Positions 37,040 to 46,000 of a stretch of DNA of 64,000 bases are shown here, one piece after another (position 1 is the stretch's first letter; each line of letters begins with the position of its first letter). A program made the position numbers and the translations under genes. The notes beneath the pieces are model-generated. The model made no database searches. It worked only from the letters and a program-made list of their open reading frames with translations, and was not told where the DNA came from. Source of the DNA: JAGVSR01 sp964589785 (GTDB lineage Bacteria; Pseudomonadota; Alphaproteobacteria; Rhizobiales; Hyphomicrobiaceae); assembly GCA_964589785.1 (NCBI GenBank), contig CAZPUQ010000012.1, forward strand, positions 12,282-76,281, written 5' to 3'.

Positions 37040-38035
37040 TCACGTCTGCGACTTGATCCACTCCACGAAACCGTCGAGGTCGTGTGCCCAAACGAGGAAC
37101 AGGCCCGCATCCTGCGCGGCCTTCAAGTCAGAAATCTTAAACACGCCGGAGAGCAGGGCGACGCTGATGATGTTCTTGCCGCCTTCGGCTTGATAGTGCT
37201 TGGCCTTTGCGGCGGTATCGTTGTTGAGACGCTTCTTGCTGTTTAGCGCAGAGCTGGAATCCTTGGCTTCAAGCGCGATCATGCGGCCCGTGGCGAGCGC
37301 GATGAACAAATCTACTTTGCGACCGTAGACCGTACATTCGCCGTAGAAGTGCGGGTAAGCGGGATGATGGCTGGGCTGCGTGATGCGCCCCTTGGATGGA
37401 TAAGCCGGCGTCGTGGCGGCAACGTCTTTGCCCCGCTTTCCGCTCTGGCCTGAGACTTTGATGAATCCAAGCTCAACAAGGCGGTCTTCAAGCCGCCGCT
37501 CGACTATTTTTCCGTGACCGCGCCTTTCTGTTTGCAGCGACTGAGCTGCATGCATGGTCATAGTCGTTGTAATGGCGGCGCGGATTTCTCTTGCGCTTGG
37601 TGCTCGCTGTACCGCCACCCACGGAAAACGGTAGGGATCGGCGAGGCGGCAGATCAAGTTGAGGACGGCGCCTGGCAAGACGGGGTCTGTTTTAAGCTGG
37701 GTCTTACTGAGCCCATCTACGTTGCGGGTTACCAGCACGCCAAGATCGTCCTCGGACATCGGCGGGCCGGTGACATACCGCAGCGCGTCGAACAATTCAT
37801 CGTCGGCCAGCACCGCGCGCACAGTATCGGAATCGGGGTTCTTCGGGTCCAGACCGGAGAGCGCCTTAAATAAGCGGATGATCGCGCCGCGGCGTGCCTG
37901 AACGTGGGCCAGATATTTGCCACCCGGCTCAGCAAGCCTCCGGTCGACGAATTCATTGAGCGCGATTTGTGCTTGCTCGGCCAGTTGTTCGTCGGTCCAA
38001 ACCGTCGGTGTTGCGCTGACATTTGGAAGATTCAC
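37040..38035 (-). CDS. XamI-family restriction endonuclease
   Basis: A 331-residue type II enzyme. The C-terminal half has a PD-(D/E)xK core: CTVYGRKVDLFIALATGRMIALEAKDSS, with Asp and the Glu-x-Lys pair. Overall sequence fits the XamI family, whose founder cuts GTCGAC. The GTG at 38035 overlaps the methyltransferase stop (GTGA), which decides the start. Coupled translation after the methyltransferase is a sensible order for host protection. Confidence 0.85.
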   Translation of the reverse strand: MNLPNVSATPTVWTDEQLAEQAQIALNEFVDRRLAEPGGKYLAHVQARRGAIIRLFKALSGLDPKNPDSDTVRAVLADDELFDALRYVTGPPMSEDDLGVLVTRNVDGLSKTQLKTDPVLPGAVLNLICRLADPYRFPWVAVQRAPSAREIRAAITTTMTMHAAQSLQTERRGHGKIVERRLEDRLVELGFIKVSGQSGKRGKDVAATTPAYPSKGRITQPSHHPAYPHFYGECTVYGRKVDLFIALATGRMIALEAKDSSSALNSKKRLNNDTAAKAKHYQAEGGKNIISVALLSGVFKISDLKAAQDAGLFLVWAHDLDGFVEWIKSQT

Positions 38036-39630
38036 GCGAACGCCCCGTGTACTAGGTCCTGCGGCGACGGAACGGGCAGCCGCTCCACTTCCTTCGGTTC
38101 GAATTTTGTTAGCCCACCTGCGTAGGTACGACCCTGATCGAGCTGAACTTTTCTTCTTAGCCATGAAGCAAGGGCATCAAGAAGGTTGGAGGCCAACGGT
38201 TCGCGGGGGTAGATACCGTGAGCGATGTTGATGTGACGGGCAGCACAGGCGTTGCGTACAAAGGCGGGTGGGCGGCGAGCCATATAGGTGCATAGGATCG
38301 GTGCTGGGTCTTTGAGGCCAACACTCCACCAAGCGCGACGATGGCGCGCAATGTAGCTTTCGTGTCCGCCCTCCCGTTTGGCCCACGTAAGGAAGCGGGC
38401 GACAGCCCGCCGTTCATTGAGCGGGAGGTCATCGAGGTCGACCGGCAAGTCGATCACACGGCGCAATGCCGTCGCGCGCCGCAATATGTCGCCCGCCTCA
38501 ATCAGTTCCCTTGCACGGGTAATGGTGGGTAGGAGGAAGCGCTCAGGGATGCCGGTACTGTGAGGCCCGGCAATCCAAATGTCGTTAGAGCCTGTAACTT
38601 GCCCACGATGTACGCGGCAAAGCTCCCCAAGCTCGACATGGCCGGACGGAACGGCCGCGCCCGGCCTTATTATAGTCGACCAGCGCGTCGCGTTCTCCAG
38701 TTGTTTCCACGGCACGGCGACGCTGGTTCGGGGGCGCGCAAGCTCGCCCAGCGACGCTATGGAACGAACCGCAAGTGTTTCAGGACGGCGTTGAACGCGA
38801 AAGCCCACGATGGCGCTTGTGGTCGCCGCATCGGCAAAAGGCGCGACCTTCGGATCGAGCACTGTGAGGCATGTGCCGCCCAACGGGCCAGCCAGAAGCT
38901 GACGCAGCGCAGCTCCATAGTTCACGTCCATCCATTCTGCGGCGGTGATAAAGCAGCCGATGTCGCCAGCGTCGGCAAGCTGCAAGGTGCGTAGATAAAA
39001 ATACAGATGCAGTCCGGCGAGCTTACTGGCCTTGACGCCATGCTGAAGCGCAACGCGCCCGTACCAATCCTTAGCCGCGGGTGCGATGTCGTGATGGCGA
39101 ACATAGGGTGGGTTACCGATGAACAGGGTTGGCCCCTTGCGCGGTGGCACGGGCGCACGGCAAAATTCGGATACAAGGATGCGCGAGCGCGACGCAAGGC
39201 CAAGCGTCATGAGGTTGGCGCGCAGCATTAATGCGGCGACGGGATCGAGCTCCACGCCGATCAGATCCGCATGGGGGAATGCTTGGGCAGCAGCCATCAA
39301 GAAGCGCCCCGATCCTGCACCTGGATCAATGATGCGGATGGGGGTTGCTTCCGAATGCGCCCAAGCCGTCATCGCAGCAACAATAGGAGCGGGTGTGTAG
39401 GTCGCGCCAAGTGGGCGGCGTTGCTCAGGAGAGCGCAATGTGGTGAAGGCATCGCCAAGCGGATCGCCACCAGTGCAAATGGCAGAACGAAGTCCGGCAA
39501 CAATACGCGGCTTTCGAGCCGCGGGGATGCGCTGAGCAATTTTGGCTTCCGCGGGTGACAGGCGCCCGTTGTCACCAATCAGCGCAAGCGCCAAGGAAAC
39601 AAGCTGCGCCTCGCTTGCGATCGCGCTCAT
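38032..39630 (-). CDS. N6-adenine DNA methyltransferase of the XamI-type system
   Basis: A 532-residue gamma-class-like N6-adenine methyltransferase. Motif I (SAM) is RIIDPGAGSGRF, motif IV is LFIGNPPYVRH, preceded by RRPLGATYTPAPIV (motif X). The C-terminal target-recognition region is large. It would methylate the adenine in the cognate site to block the adjacent endonuclease. The ATG at 39630 overlaps the stop of the RHH-like gene (ATGA). Confidence 0.92.
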   Translation of the reverse strand: MSAIASEAQLVSLALALIGDNGRLSPAEAKIAQRIPAARKPRIVAGLRSAICTGGDPLGDAFTTLRSPEQRRPLGATYTPAPIVAAMTAWAHSEATPIRIIDPGAGSGRFLMAAAQAFPHADLIGVELDPVAALMLRANLMTLGLASRSRILVSEFCRAPVPPRKGPTLFIGNPPYVRHHDIAPAAKDWYGRVALQHGVKASKLAGLHLYFYLRTLQLADAGDIGCFITAAEWMDVNYGAALRQLLAGPLGGTCLTVLDPKVAPFADAATTSAIVGFRVQRRPETLAVRSIASLGELARPRTSVAVPWKQLENATRWSTIIRPGAAVPSGHVELGELCRVHRGQVTGSNDIWIAGPHSTGIPERFLLPTITRARELIEAGDILRRATALRRVIDLPVDLDDLPLNERRAVARFLTWAKREGGHESYIARHRRAWWSVGLKDPAPILCTYMARRPPAFVRNACAARHINIAHGIYPREPLASNLLDALASWLRRKVQLDQGRTYAGGLTKFEPKEVERLPVPSPQDLVHGAFA

Positions 39631-39803
39631 GACTTGTCGCGCTTGGGCTGCTTTTCGTAGAGCGCCCACAGCTCATCAAACAACGTCTTCAGCGATATAT
39701 TGCGCCGTCCCGCCTCAGCCTTGACCTTGGCGGCCAGCTCCGGGGTAAGGCTGAAGCCGACGATGCGGCGGGGGCGAAGGTGTGATTTTTTCGATTCTGC
39801 CAT
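39627..39803 (-). CDS. small ribbon-helix-helix-like protein, putative controller of the restriction operon
   Basis: A 58-residue basic protein: RRIVGFSLTPELAAKVKAEA then NISLKTLFDELWALYEK, a beta strand followed by two helices as in ribbon-helix-helix repressors. It is the first gene of the operon and overlaps the methyltransferase start. An in-frame ATG at 39824 lies inside a perfect palindrome; neither start has a strong ribosome binding site. It could bind the palindrome and repress the operon. It is not an XRE-type C protein. Confidence 0.7.
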   Translation of the reverse strand: MAESKKSHLRPRRIVGFSLTPELAAKVKAEAGRRNISLKTLFDELWALYEKQPKRDKS

Positions 39804-39814
39804 GCGGCCAATGA

Positions 39815-39832
39815 TGGTCGACATGTCGACCA
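39815..39832. promoter_or_regulatory. perfect 18-bp palindrome with two GTCGAC sites
   Basis: TGGTCGACATGTCGACCA at the head of the restriction operon, containing GTCGAC at 39817-39822 and 39825-39830. GTCGAC is the XamI recognition sequence. Candidate operator for the RHH-like protein and target of the system's own methylation. Confidence 0.65.
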
Positions 39833-39833
39833 C

Positions 39834-40214
39834 TGGTCAAGGGATTGAAGCCAACAATCTGTGGGCGATTCGAGATGAGTGCGCGGTATGCGACAGCGGT
39901 ATACGGCAAAGGATAGATTCGGATCAAAACCGGCGTCGAACGGCCGATACCCGACCGCTTCGGCCTTGCCGTGAAGCCGCGTGAATGGTTTCTGGTTCCG
40001 CTTCACATCATCGACGAGGTCGTTGCGCGGCTGCGGGATCACTCAATTACCGGGTTTTCTTACGATCCGACCACGGCTTGCCTGGTGAAAGAGGAATCGC
40101 GGTAACCGATGGGGCAAGGACTATCTTCTAAGCGAGCCAACCGATTTTTGGGCGATCCAAGCCTCGACACGCAACGAGAACAAATGTAGATCGTTTGTAG
40201 CGGAGGTTGTCGAC
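39834..40214. other. spacer between the XamI operon and the Wadjet operon
   Basis: A 381-bp divergent region. It contains a gene fragment at 39917-40105 (annotated separately) and must hold the promoters of both defence operons. The jetA ribosome binding site GGAGG is at 40202-40206. No clear promoter hexamers were seen. Confidence 0.5.
39917..40105 (+). pseudogene. C-terminal fragment resembling a GIY-YIG/T5orf172-type protein
   Basis: An open frame without a start codon, preceded by a TAG, encodes KTGVERPIPDRFG, then KPREWFLVPLHIIDEVV and a final YDPTTACLVKEE. This resembles the C-terminal tail of GIY-YIG nuclease-family proteins as I remember them. The N-terminal catalytic part is missing. 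A decayed relic from an earlier insertion. Confidence 0.45.
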
Positions 40215-41720
40215 ATGCGCCGCTCTACTGATGTTATATTGTTTCAACATGTGACCGCCGAGAAGACGGCACTCTACCGCTCGGTTCTCGACGTTTTTGC
40301 GCGCGCCAAGCGCCAGTATCGCCTGCAGCTTCGGCCGGACGAGGTGCTTGCGGAGGCCCGGTGGAACGATCAACGGCCATCGATCGAAGATTTAAACATT
40401 GCGCTCCAGCAGCTCGTCACGTGGGGCAACCTCGAAGCCCAGCACGACACGCAGCGCGTGTCGACGATCGAGGACTTCAACCGTGCCCGCTACCTTTATC
40501 GGCTCTCCCAGGGAGGCGAGGCGGTCGAGGCAGCGCTGGCAACGTTCATCGAAATGCTCGGACGGCATGCCGAGCTGCAATCGGTGGCTCTCGAGGACAT
40601 CAGCAACCAGCTCCATGCGCTGCGTCGGATAAGCGATGCGGCGGAGCCGGATGCCGGCAAGGCGCACGAGACCCTGCGCGACCTCGTGCGTGTATTCGAA
40701 GGGCTTGCCGACAATGCGCAGGCGTTCATGGCAGGCATCGCTCGCAGCATCGATTTGCAGCAGGGGGGCGAGGCTGCGCTGTCGGAGTACAAGTCCCGGC
40801 TCATCGATTATCTGCAGCGATTCATAGGGGAGCTGATCGCTCGATCGGATGCAATCCGCGCAGAGATCGCAGCAATGGCGCCGGGCATCGACCGCATTCT
40901 CGAGCTTGTTGCCGAGCGTGAGGCGCGAGACGCAGCTCCGGGTGCCGCGAACGAGCAGGCACTCGCACGGTTGCGCCGGCTGGAGGCTTGGCGGGAGCGC
41001 TGGAGCGGGTTCCGGGGTTGGTTCTTCCAGGTGGGCCACGAGCCGGCGCAGTCCGATTTGCTGCGCAAGCGTGCCGTGGCGGCCATTCCCCAGCTGATGA
41101 ACGCGATTACCGCAATCAACGATCGGCGCAGTGGCCGCAGCGATCGCTCAGCGGACTTTCGCATGCTCGCACGATGGTTCGCCGAGACGCCCAGCGATGC
41201 CGATGGCCACCGTCTCGCCCGCGCCGCTTTTGCTCTGAACCCGGCCCGGCACTTCGCGCTCGACATCGAGGCTGAAGAAACGGTGTCACCATCGACGCAG
41301 TGGGCCGACGCACCGCCGCTGCACATTCATCCGCGGCTGCGCGCCTATGGCGAGGCCGTACCACGCGGTGGACCGCCGCGGGTCAGGAGCCGGGACGACG
41401 CGCGTCGCCTGCTGGCGCTCGAGCACCAAGAGGAGCATCGCCAGATTGAGGCGGCGCGGCTCCGTCTGGCCAGCGGAGTGCCGATGCGGCTCTCAGAGCT
41501 GGGTCACCTCGATCGGCATGCCTTTCGTCTGTTCCTATCGTTGCTCGCAGAGGCGCTCGGAGAGCAGATTGGTCCGGACCAGCCAGTCGAGCGGTTCTCA
41601 GGCGATGGTTTGCTGCGTATCCGGCTCGAGCCGCTCGCCGCAGGAACCCAGGCCGAGATCGATACCCCGGACGGCCGCTTTTCCGGACGCGATCATCTGA
41701 TCATGGTGACGCCGGCATGA
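40215..41720 (+). CDS. jetA: Wadjet type II subunit JetA (TIGR02677 family)
   Basis: A 501-residue protein matching the TIGR02677 family: DVILFQHVTAEKTALYRSVL at the N-terminus with winged-helix features, a long helical middle and GRFSGRDHLIMV at the end. In Wadjet this is the kleisin-like subunit that joins the JetC motor heads. The system cuts small circular plasmids. The ATG follows GGAGG at eight bases. The stop overlaps jetB (ATGA). Confidence 0.92.
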   Translation: MRRSTDVILFQHVTAEKTALYRSVLDVFARAKRQYRLQLRPDEVLAEARWNDQRPSIEDLNIALQQLVTWGNLEAQHDTQRVSTIEDFNRARYLYRLSQGGEAVEAALATFIEMLGRHAELQSVALEDISNQLHALRRISDAAEPDAGKAHETLRDLVRVFEGLADNAQAFMAGIARSIDLQQGGEAALSEYKSRLIDYLQRFIGELIARSDAIRAEIAAMAPGIDRILELVAEREARDAAPGAANEQALARLRRLEAWRERWSGFRGWFFQVGHEPAQSDLLRKRAVAAIPQLMNAITAINDRRSGRSDRSADFRMLARWFAETPSDADGHRLARAAFALNPARHFALDIEAEETVSPSTQWADAPPLHIHPRLRAYGEAVPRGGPPRVRSRDDARRLLALEHQEEHRQIEAARLRLASGVPMRLSELGHLDRHAFRLFLSLLAEALGEQIGPDQPVERFSGDGLLRIRLEPLAAGTQAEIDTPDGRFSGRDHLIMVTPA

Positions 41721-43009
41721 GGAAGCAGGAGCGGCGCGGTCGCCCGGATGCTCGCGCAATTGACTATCACCAGCGCCAGAGCAGGACGGAGGAGTTCCGC
41801 GAGGCCGTGCGCGCTCTGTTATCGCAGCCTCTGATGCCGCCCTCGCACGCCGCATTCGCCTGTGTCCGCCGCCACGCCGACAACCTCGTGGATTGGTTCG
41901 CCCGGGAAACGGGCTGGCGGCTCGACGTGGATCGAGACGGGGTGCGCCTCTTCAAGCGGCCGGGGGATCTCGGATCGAGCGTACGCGGCTTCCCGGACTA
42001 CGATCGCAGACGGTACATCGTATTCTGCCTGGCGTGCGCGGCCTTGGAGCGCGCCGACGCGCAGATTACGCTTCGGCTTCTCGGCGAGCAGGTACTTTCG
42101 CTTGCGGCGGATCCTGAGCTAACCGCCGCCGGCTTCACGTTCTCGCTCGCGACCCAAGGCGAGCGGCGGGAGCTGGTCGCAGTCTGCCGCACACTACTCG
42201 AGCTCGGCATTCTGCTGCTCGTGGCGGGCGAGGAGGACGCATACGTGCGCGGCGGCGATCATCGTGCCGATGCCCTCTACGACGTGCGTCGCCGCATGCT
42301 CGCCGGCGTTCTGGCCGCCATGCGAGGCCCTTCGACGTTCCGGCCGGAGGCAGCTCCGAGTTCTGTCTCCGATCGCGTTCAGGCACTGACGGAGGAGGTG
42401 GTCATCGACAACGACGAAGGGCGGCGAACCGCGATCCGCCACAGGCTCGCCCGCAGACTCCTGGACGATCCCGTTGTCTACGTCGACGAGCTCGACGAGG
42501 ATGCCCTCACCTACTACATGGTTCAGCGCGGCCCCATGGCCTCACGCCTCGCGGATGCTGCGGGCCTCGTCGTGGAGCAGCGGGCGGAAGGCCTGGCGCT
42601 CGTCGATCCCGACGGTGCCCTGACCGATATCCCGATGCCTGCTGAAGGAACCGAGGCGCACGTTACGCTGCTGGTGGCGGAGCTGTTGGCCGATAGGACG
42701 AGGACTGCACGCGCGGCAGTCGAAGCGGAACCGACGTTTGACGACATCGCCGGCCATGTCGCCAGCGCCAAACAGACGTTCGGCAAGTACTGGCGCAAAT
42801 CGGCGCTTGTCGCCGGCTCCGAGACCGAGCTTGCAGGCATCGCAATCGCAAAGCTCGAAAGCCTCCGTCTCCTTGTTCGAGAAGGGGATCGCATTCGCGC
42901 GCTTCCGGCTATCGCACGCTTCTCCCTCGGCGACATCGAGGTCGACCAACAGCAGCCGTCTATCCCTGCAACACGGCTCGAGCCGGCGGCGCCTATCGAG
43001 GCGATATGA
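41717..43009 (+). CDS. jetB: Wadjet type II subunit JetB (TIGR02678 family)
   Basis: A 430-residue protein of the TIGR02678 family, the KITE-like winged-helix subunit binding the JetA kleisin. Characteristic parts are EFREAVRALLSQPLM near the N-terminus and GVRLFKRPGD. The start overlaps the jetA stop, and the stop overlaps jetC (ATGA), so the three are translationally coupled. Confidence 0.92.
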   Translation: MRKQERRGRPDARAIDYHQRQSRTEEFREAVRALLSQPLMPPSHAAFACVRRHADNLVDWFARETGWRLDVDRDGVRLFKRPGDLGSSVRGFPDYDRRRYIVFCLACAALERADAQITLRLLGEQVLSLAADPELTAAGFTFSLATQGERRELVAVCRTLLELGILLLVAGEEDAYVRGGDHRADALYDVRRRMLAGVLAAMRGPSTFRPEAAPSSVSDRVQALTEEVVIDNDEGRRTAIRHRLARRLLDDPVVYVDELDEDALTYYMVQRGPMASRLADAAGLVVEQRAEGLALVDPDGALTDIPMPAEGTEAHVTLLVAELLADRTRTARAAVEAEPTFDDIAGHVASAKQTFGKYWRKSALVAGSETELAGIAIAKLESLRLLVREGDRIRALPAIARFSLGDIEVDQQQPSIPATRLEPAAPIEAI

Positions 43010-46000
43010 GCAACCGTCTTCCCTTAGCTCCCTCCGAACAGCCCGCACGGCCGCCGCTGCCTCGGCCCGAGAGGCGGCGCTGGCAGCCTTTGCGGCTCGG
43101 CCTCGTCGAGTTGTTTCATTTTGACAGCGAGGAATTCTGGTTCCGCGACGGCCATCTTCTCCTGCGCGGCAACAACGGCACCGGCAAATCGAAGGTATTG
43201 TCGCTGACACTACCGTTTCTGCTCGACGCCCAGACCAAGTCCTCACGCATCGAACCGGACGGCGATAGCAGCAAGCGGATGGCCTGGAATCTGCTACTCG
43301 GCGTGCAGGAGAGGCGCACGGGATATGCCTGGATCGAGTTCGGGCGGCGAGATGCCGATGGCTGCGAGCACTTTCTGACGCTTGGCGCCGGTCTTTTTGC
43401 AGCCGCTGCGCGATCCCACGTCGAAAGCTGGTACTTCATCATAGAGGACGGCAAAGGACCGCTTCGCATCGGCGAGAACCTGTGGCTGGTGAGCGACCAG
43501 GGCGTCGTCCTCTCCAAGGAACGATTGCGCGAACGTCTCCAGGGCGCCGGCCTCGTGTTCGAGAACGCGAGCAGCTATCGACGCGCTGTTGACGAGCGCT
43601 TGTTTCACCTCGGCCGACAGCGCTACGACGCCTTGATCGATACGCTGATTCAGCTTCGCCAGCCTCAGCTCTCCAAGAAGCCGGACGAACGGCTGCTCTC
43701 CGATGCGTTGAGCGAGGCATTGCCGCCGCTGTCGCCCGATCTCCTCACCGACGTTGCCGACGCCTTGAGCCAGCTCGAGGAGGACCGCCGCCAGCTCGAT
43801 CGCTACCAAAGGCTCCGGCAGGCCGTGCAACGGTTCAATCAGCGCTATCGCAACTATACTAGCTTGCAGAGCCGCCGGCAGGCGAGGGCCGTGCGCCAGG
43901 CTCAGACCGAGTTCGATAACGCAAGCCAAGAACGCAACGCCGCGCTTGCACGCGTTGCCGCCTGCAACAACGAGGAGAGCAAGGCCGTCGTCGCGCATGA
44001 GAGCGCGGAGGCAGCGCTGACCGACGCTGTGACGCGCCTTGAAGTCCTGCGCGACGACCCTGCGAATGAGGACGGAACCCGTCTCGACAACGCTGCGCGC
44101 GATGCTGAGGCAAGGGAGCGTGCGCACACCGCAGCCGCTGCCGCTCTCGGCGAAGTGACTCGGCGGCTCGAGCGCGATTCGGCCGAGACGAAGCGGCTCG
44201 ATGTGGAGGCGCTACGAAGCGAGCAGGCTTTGCTCGATGCGCGGGCCTCGGCCATCAAGCCTGCGGCGATGGCTGGCGTAACGGTGCACGCCGATTCGGC
44301 CTTTCTGGCATGGCAGCCTTCCGCGCTGGCCGTGTCTCCGCCGGCCGTCATGGAAGCCATGGCGAGGGATCTTCGCCACGCCCTTGCGGAGCGGCGAGCC
44401 CATATCGAGACGGTGCGTCGAAGGCTGGACGAGGTTCAGCGAGCCGACGTCGAGCGGCAGCGACGGCTCGATCTGCGCGACGAGCGGCAAGACGAGATGA
44501 CGGATGCCGAGGCACGGCGGATGGCTGCGGACGAGGCGGCGAGCCGGGAAGGTATGGCGCTGATAGAGGCCTGGCAGCACTATCTCGAGTCGCTCGTTCA
44601 CATTCCTGCACCGGCGCGTGAGCAGACTGCGCTCGTGGAAGAGCTGGCCGCCTGGGCGGGGACGCTCGACGGCGCGAACCCGGCACGGCTCATTCTGCAG
44701 GATGTGCACCAAGCGGCAATATCGGCGTATGCGGCGCGGAAGTCCGAGCTGCGTGCCGAGCAGGCTACCCTGGAAACCGAGAGCAGCCAACTGGATGTCG
44801 AACGCCGACGACTCGTCGACGGCATCGATATCGCACCACCCGCTCCCCCGGCGCGGAACCTCGATGCTCGTACGGAGCGGGCCGGAGCGCCATTCTGGCA
44901 GGTTGTCGACTTCAAAGAGGCGGTCGCGGCGCCCGTCCGAGCTGGGCTCGAGGCCGCCCTTGAGGCCTCCGGGCTGCTCGATGCCTGGGTCGATCCTAGC
45001 GGGCGGATCGAGGCGAGCGATGGCAGCCCGCTCCTCGACGCGCGCGTGGTGGCACGGCCGGTCGGCCGCGATACCCTCGCGGCGATTCTTATGCCATCGC
45101 TGCCGGAAGGGTGTCCGGTCATGCCGGCACACATCGATCGGCTGCTAGCTGGCATCGTCTGCTCGCGCGAGGATCCCGGCGACAGCGAGAGCTGGATCGG
45201 CATCGATGGACGCTTTCGGCTGGGCGCGCTCTCTGGCGCTTGGGCCAAGAACGAGGCTTCCTACATAGGGTACGCGGCGCGCAAGACCGCGCGCGAGCGA
45301 CGTCTCGTCGAGATCGACGACAGGCTGGCGGAGCTCGCAGCAAGCCTCGGTCGTATCGCGACGGAACTCAGCCGGCTCGATGTCGAGCGCGCCGAGGCCG
45401 AACGCGAATGGCAGCGCCAACCGGGCGATGATCGGCTGCGATCGGCTCATGCGACTGCCACAGCCGCAGCGCAAGACGTTTCCCGGGTCCGCGAACGGCT
45501 AGCCGAGGCCGAGCGAGTGTTTAGCGCCACCGACCAAGCGGCCAATGCCGCGCGCGAGCGCTTGAAGGCGGATGCCGCCGACCTTCGCCTGCCAACCGGT
45601 CCCGATGATCTCTCAGCCGTCTCCTCGGCCGTGGAGGAATGCCGCGACGCCTTCGACCTGCTTGCGCAGTCGGCGCGCGAGGTGCGTCGGGCGATTGGCG
45701 ATGCGGCGCGCCAGCGCCAACGTGAGAGCGAGACGCGCGAGGATCACGCCGGCCGACAGAGCGACCTGGGTGAGACACTCCAGGCGGCGAGAGAGGCAGC
45801 CGCGCGCCTTGACGTGCTGCAACGCTCGATCGGCGCCAAGGTCGACGAAATTCGTCGGCAGATCGAAAGCGCGCGCCAGAAGCGCACCGCCTGCGAGACA
45901 GCGCGCAATCAGGCCGCCGACACCTTGACCAAGGCGCGCATGAGCCGCGCCGTCGCGGACGAGCAGGAGCAAACGGCGGCGTCGATCTTCGAGAAGAGCA

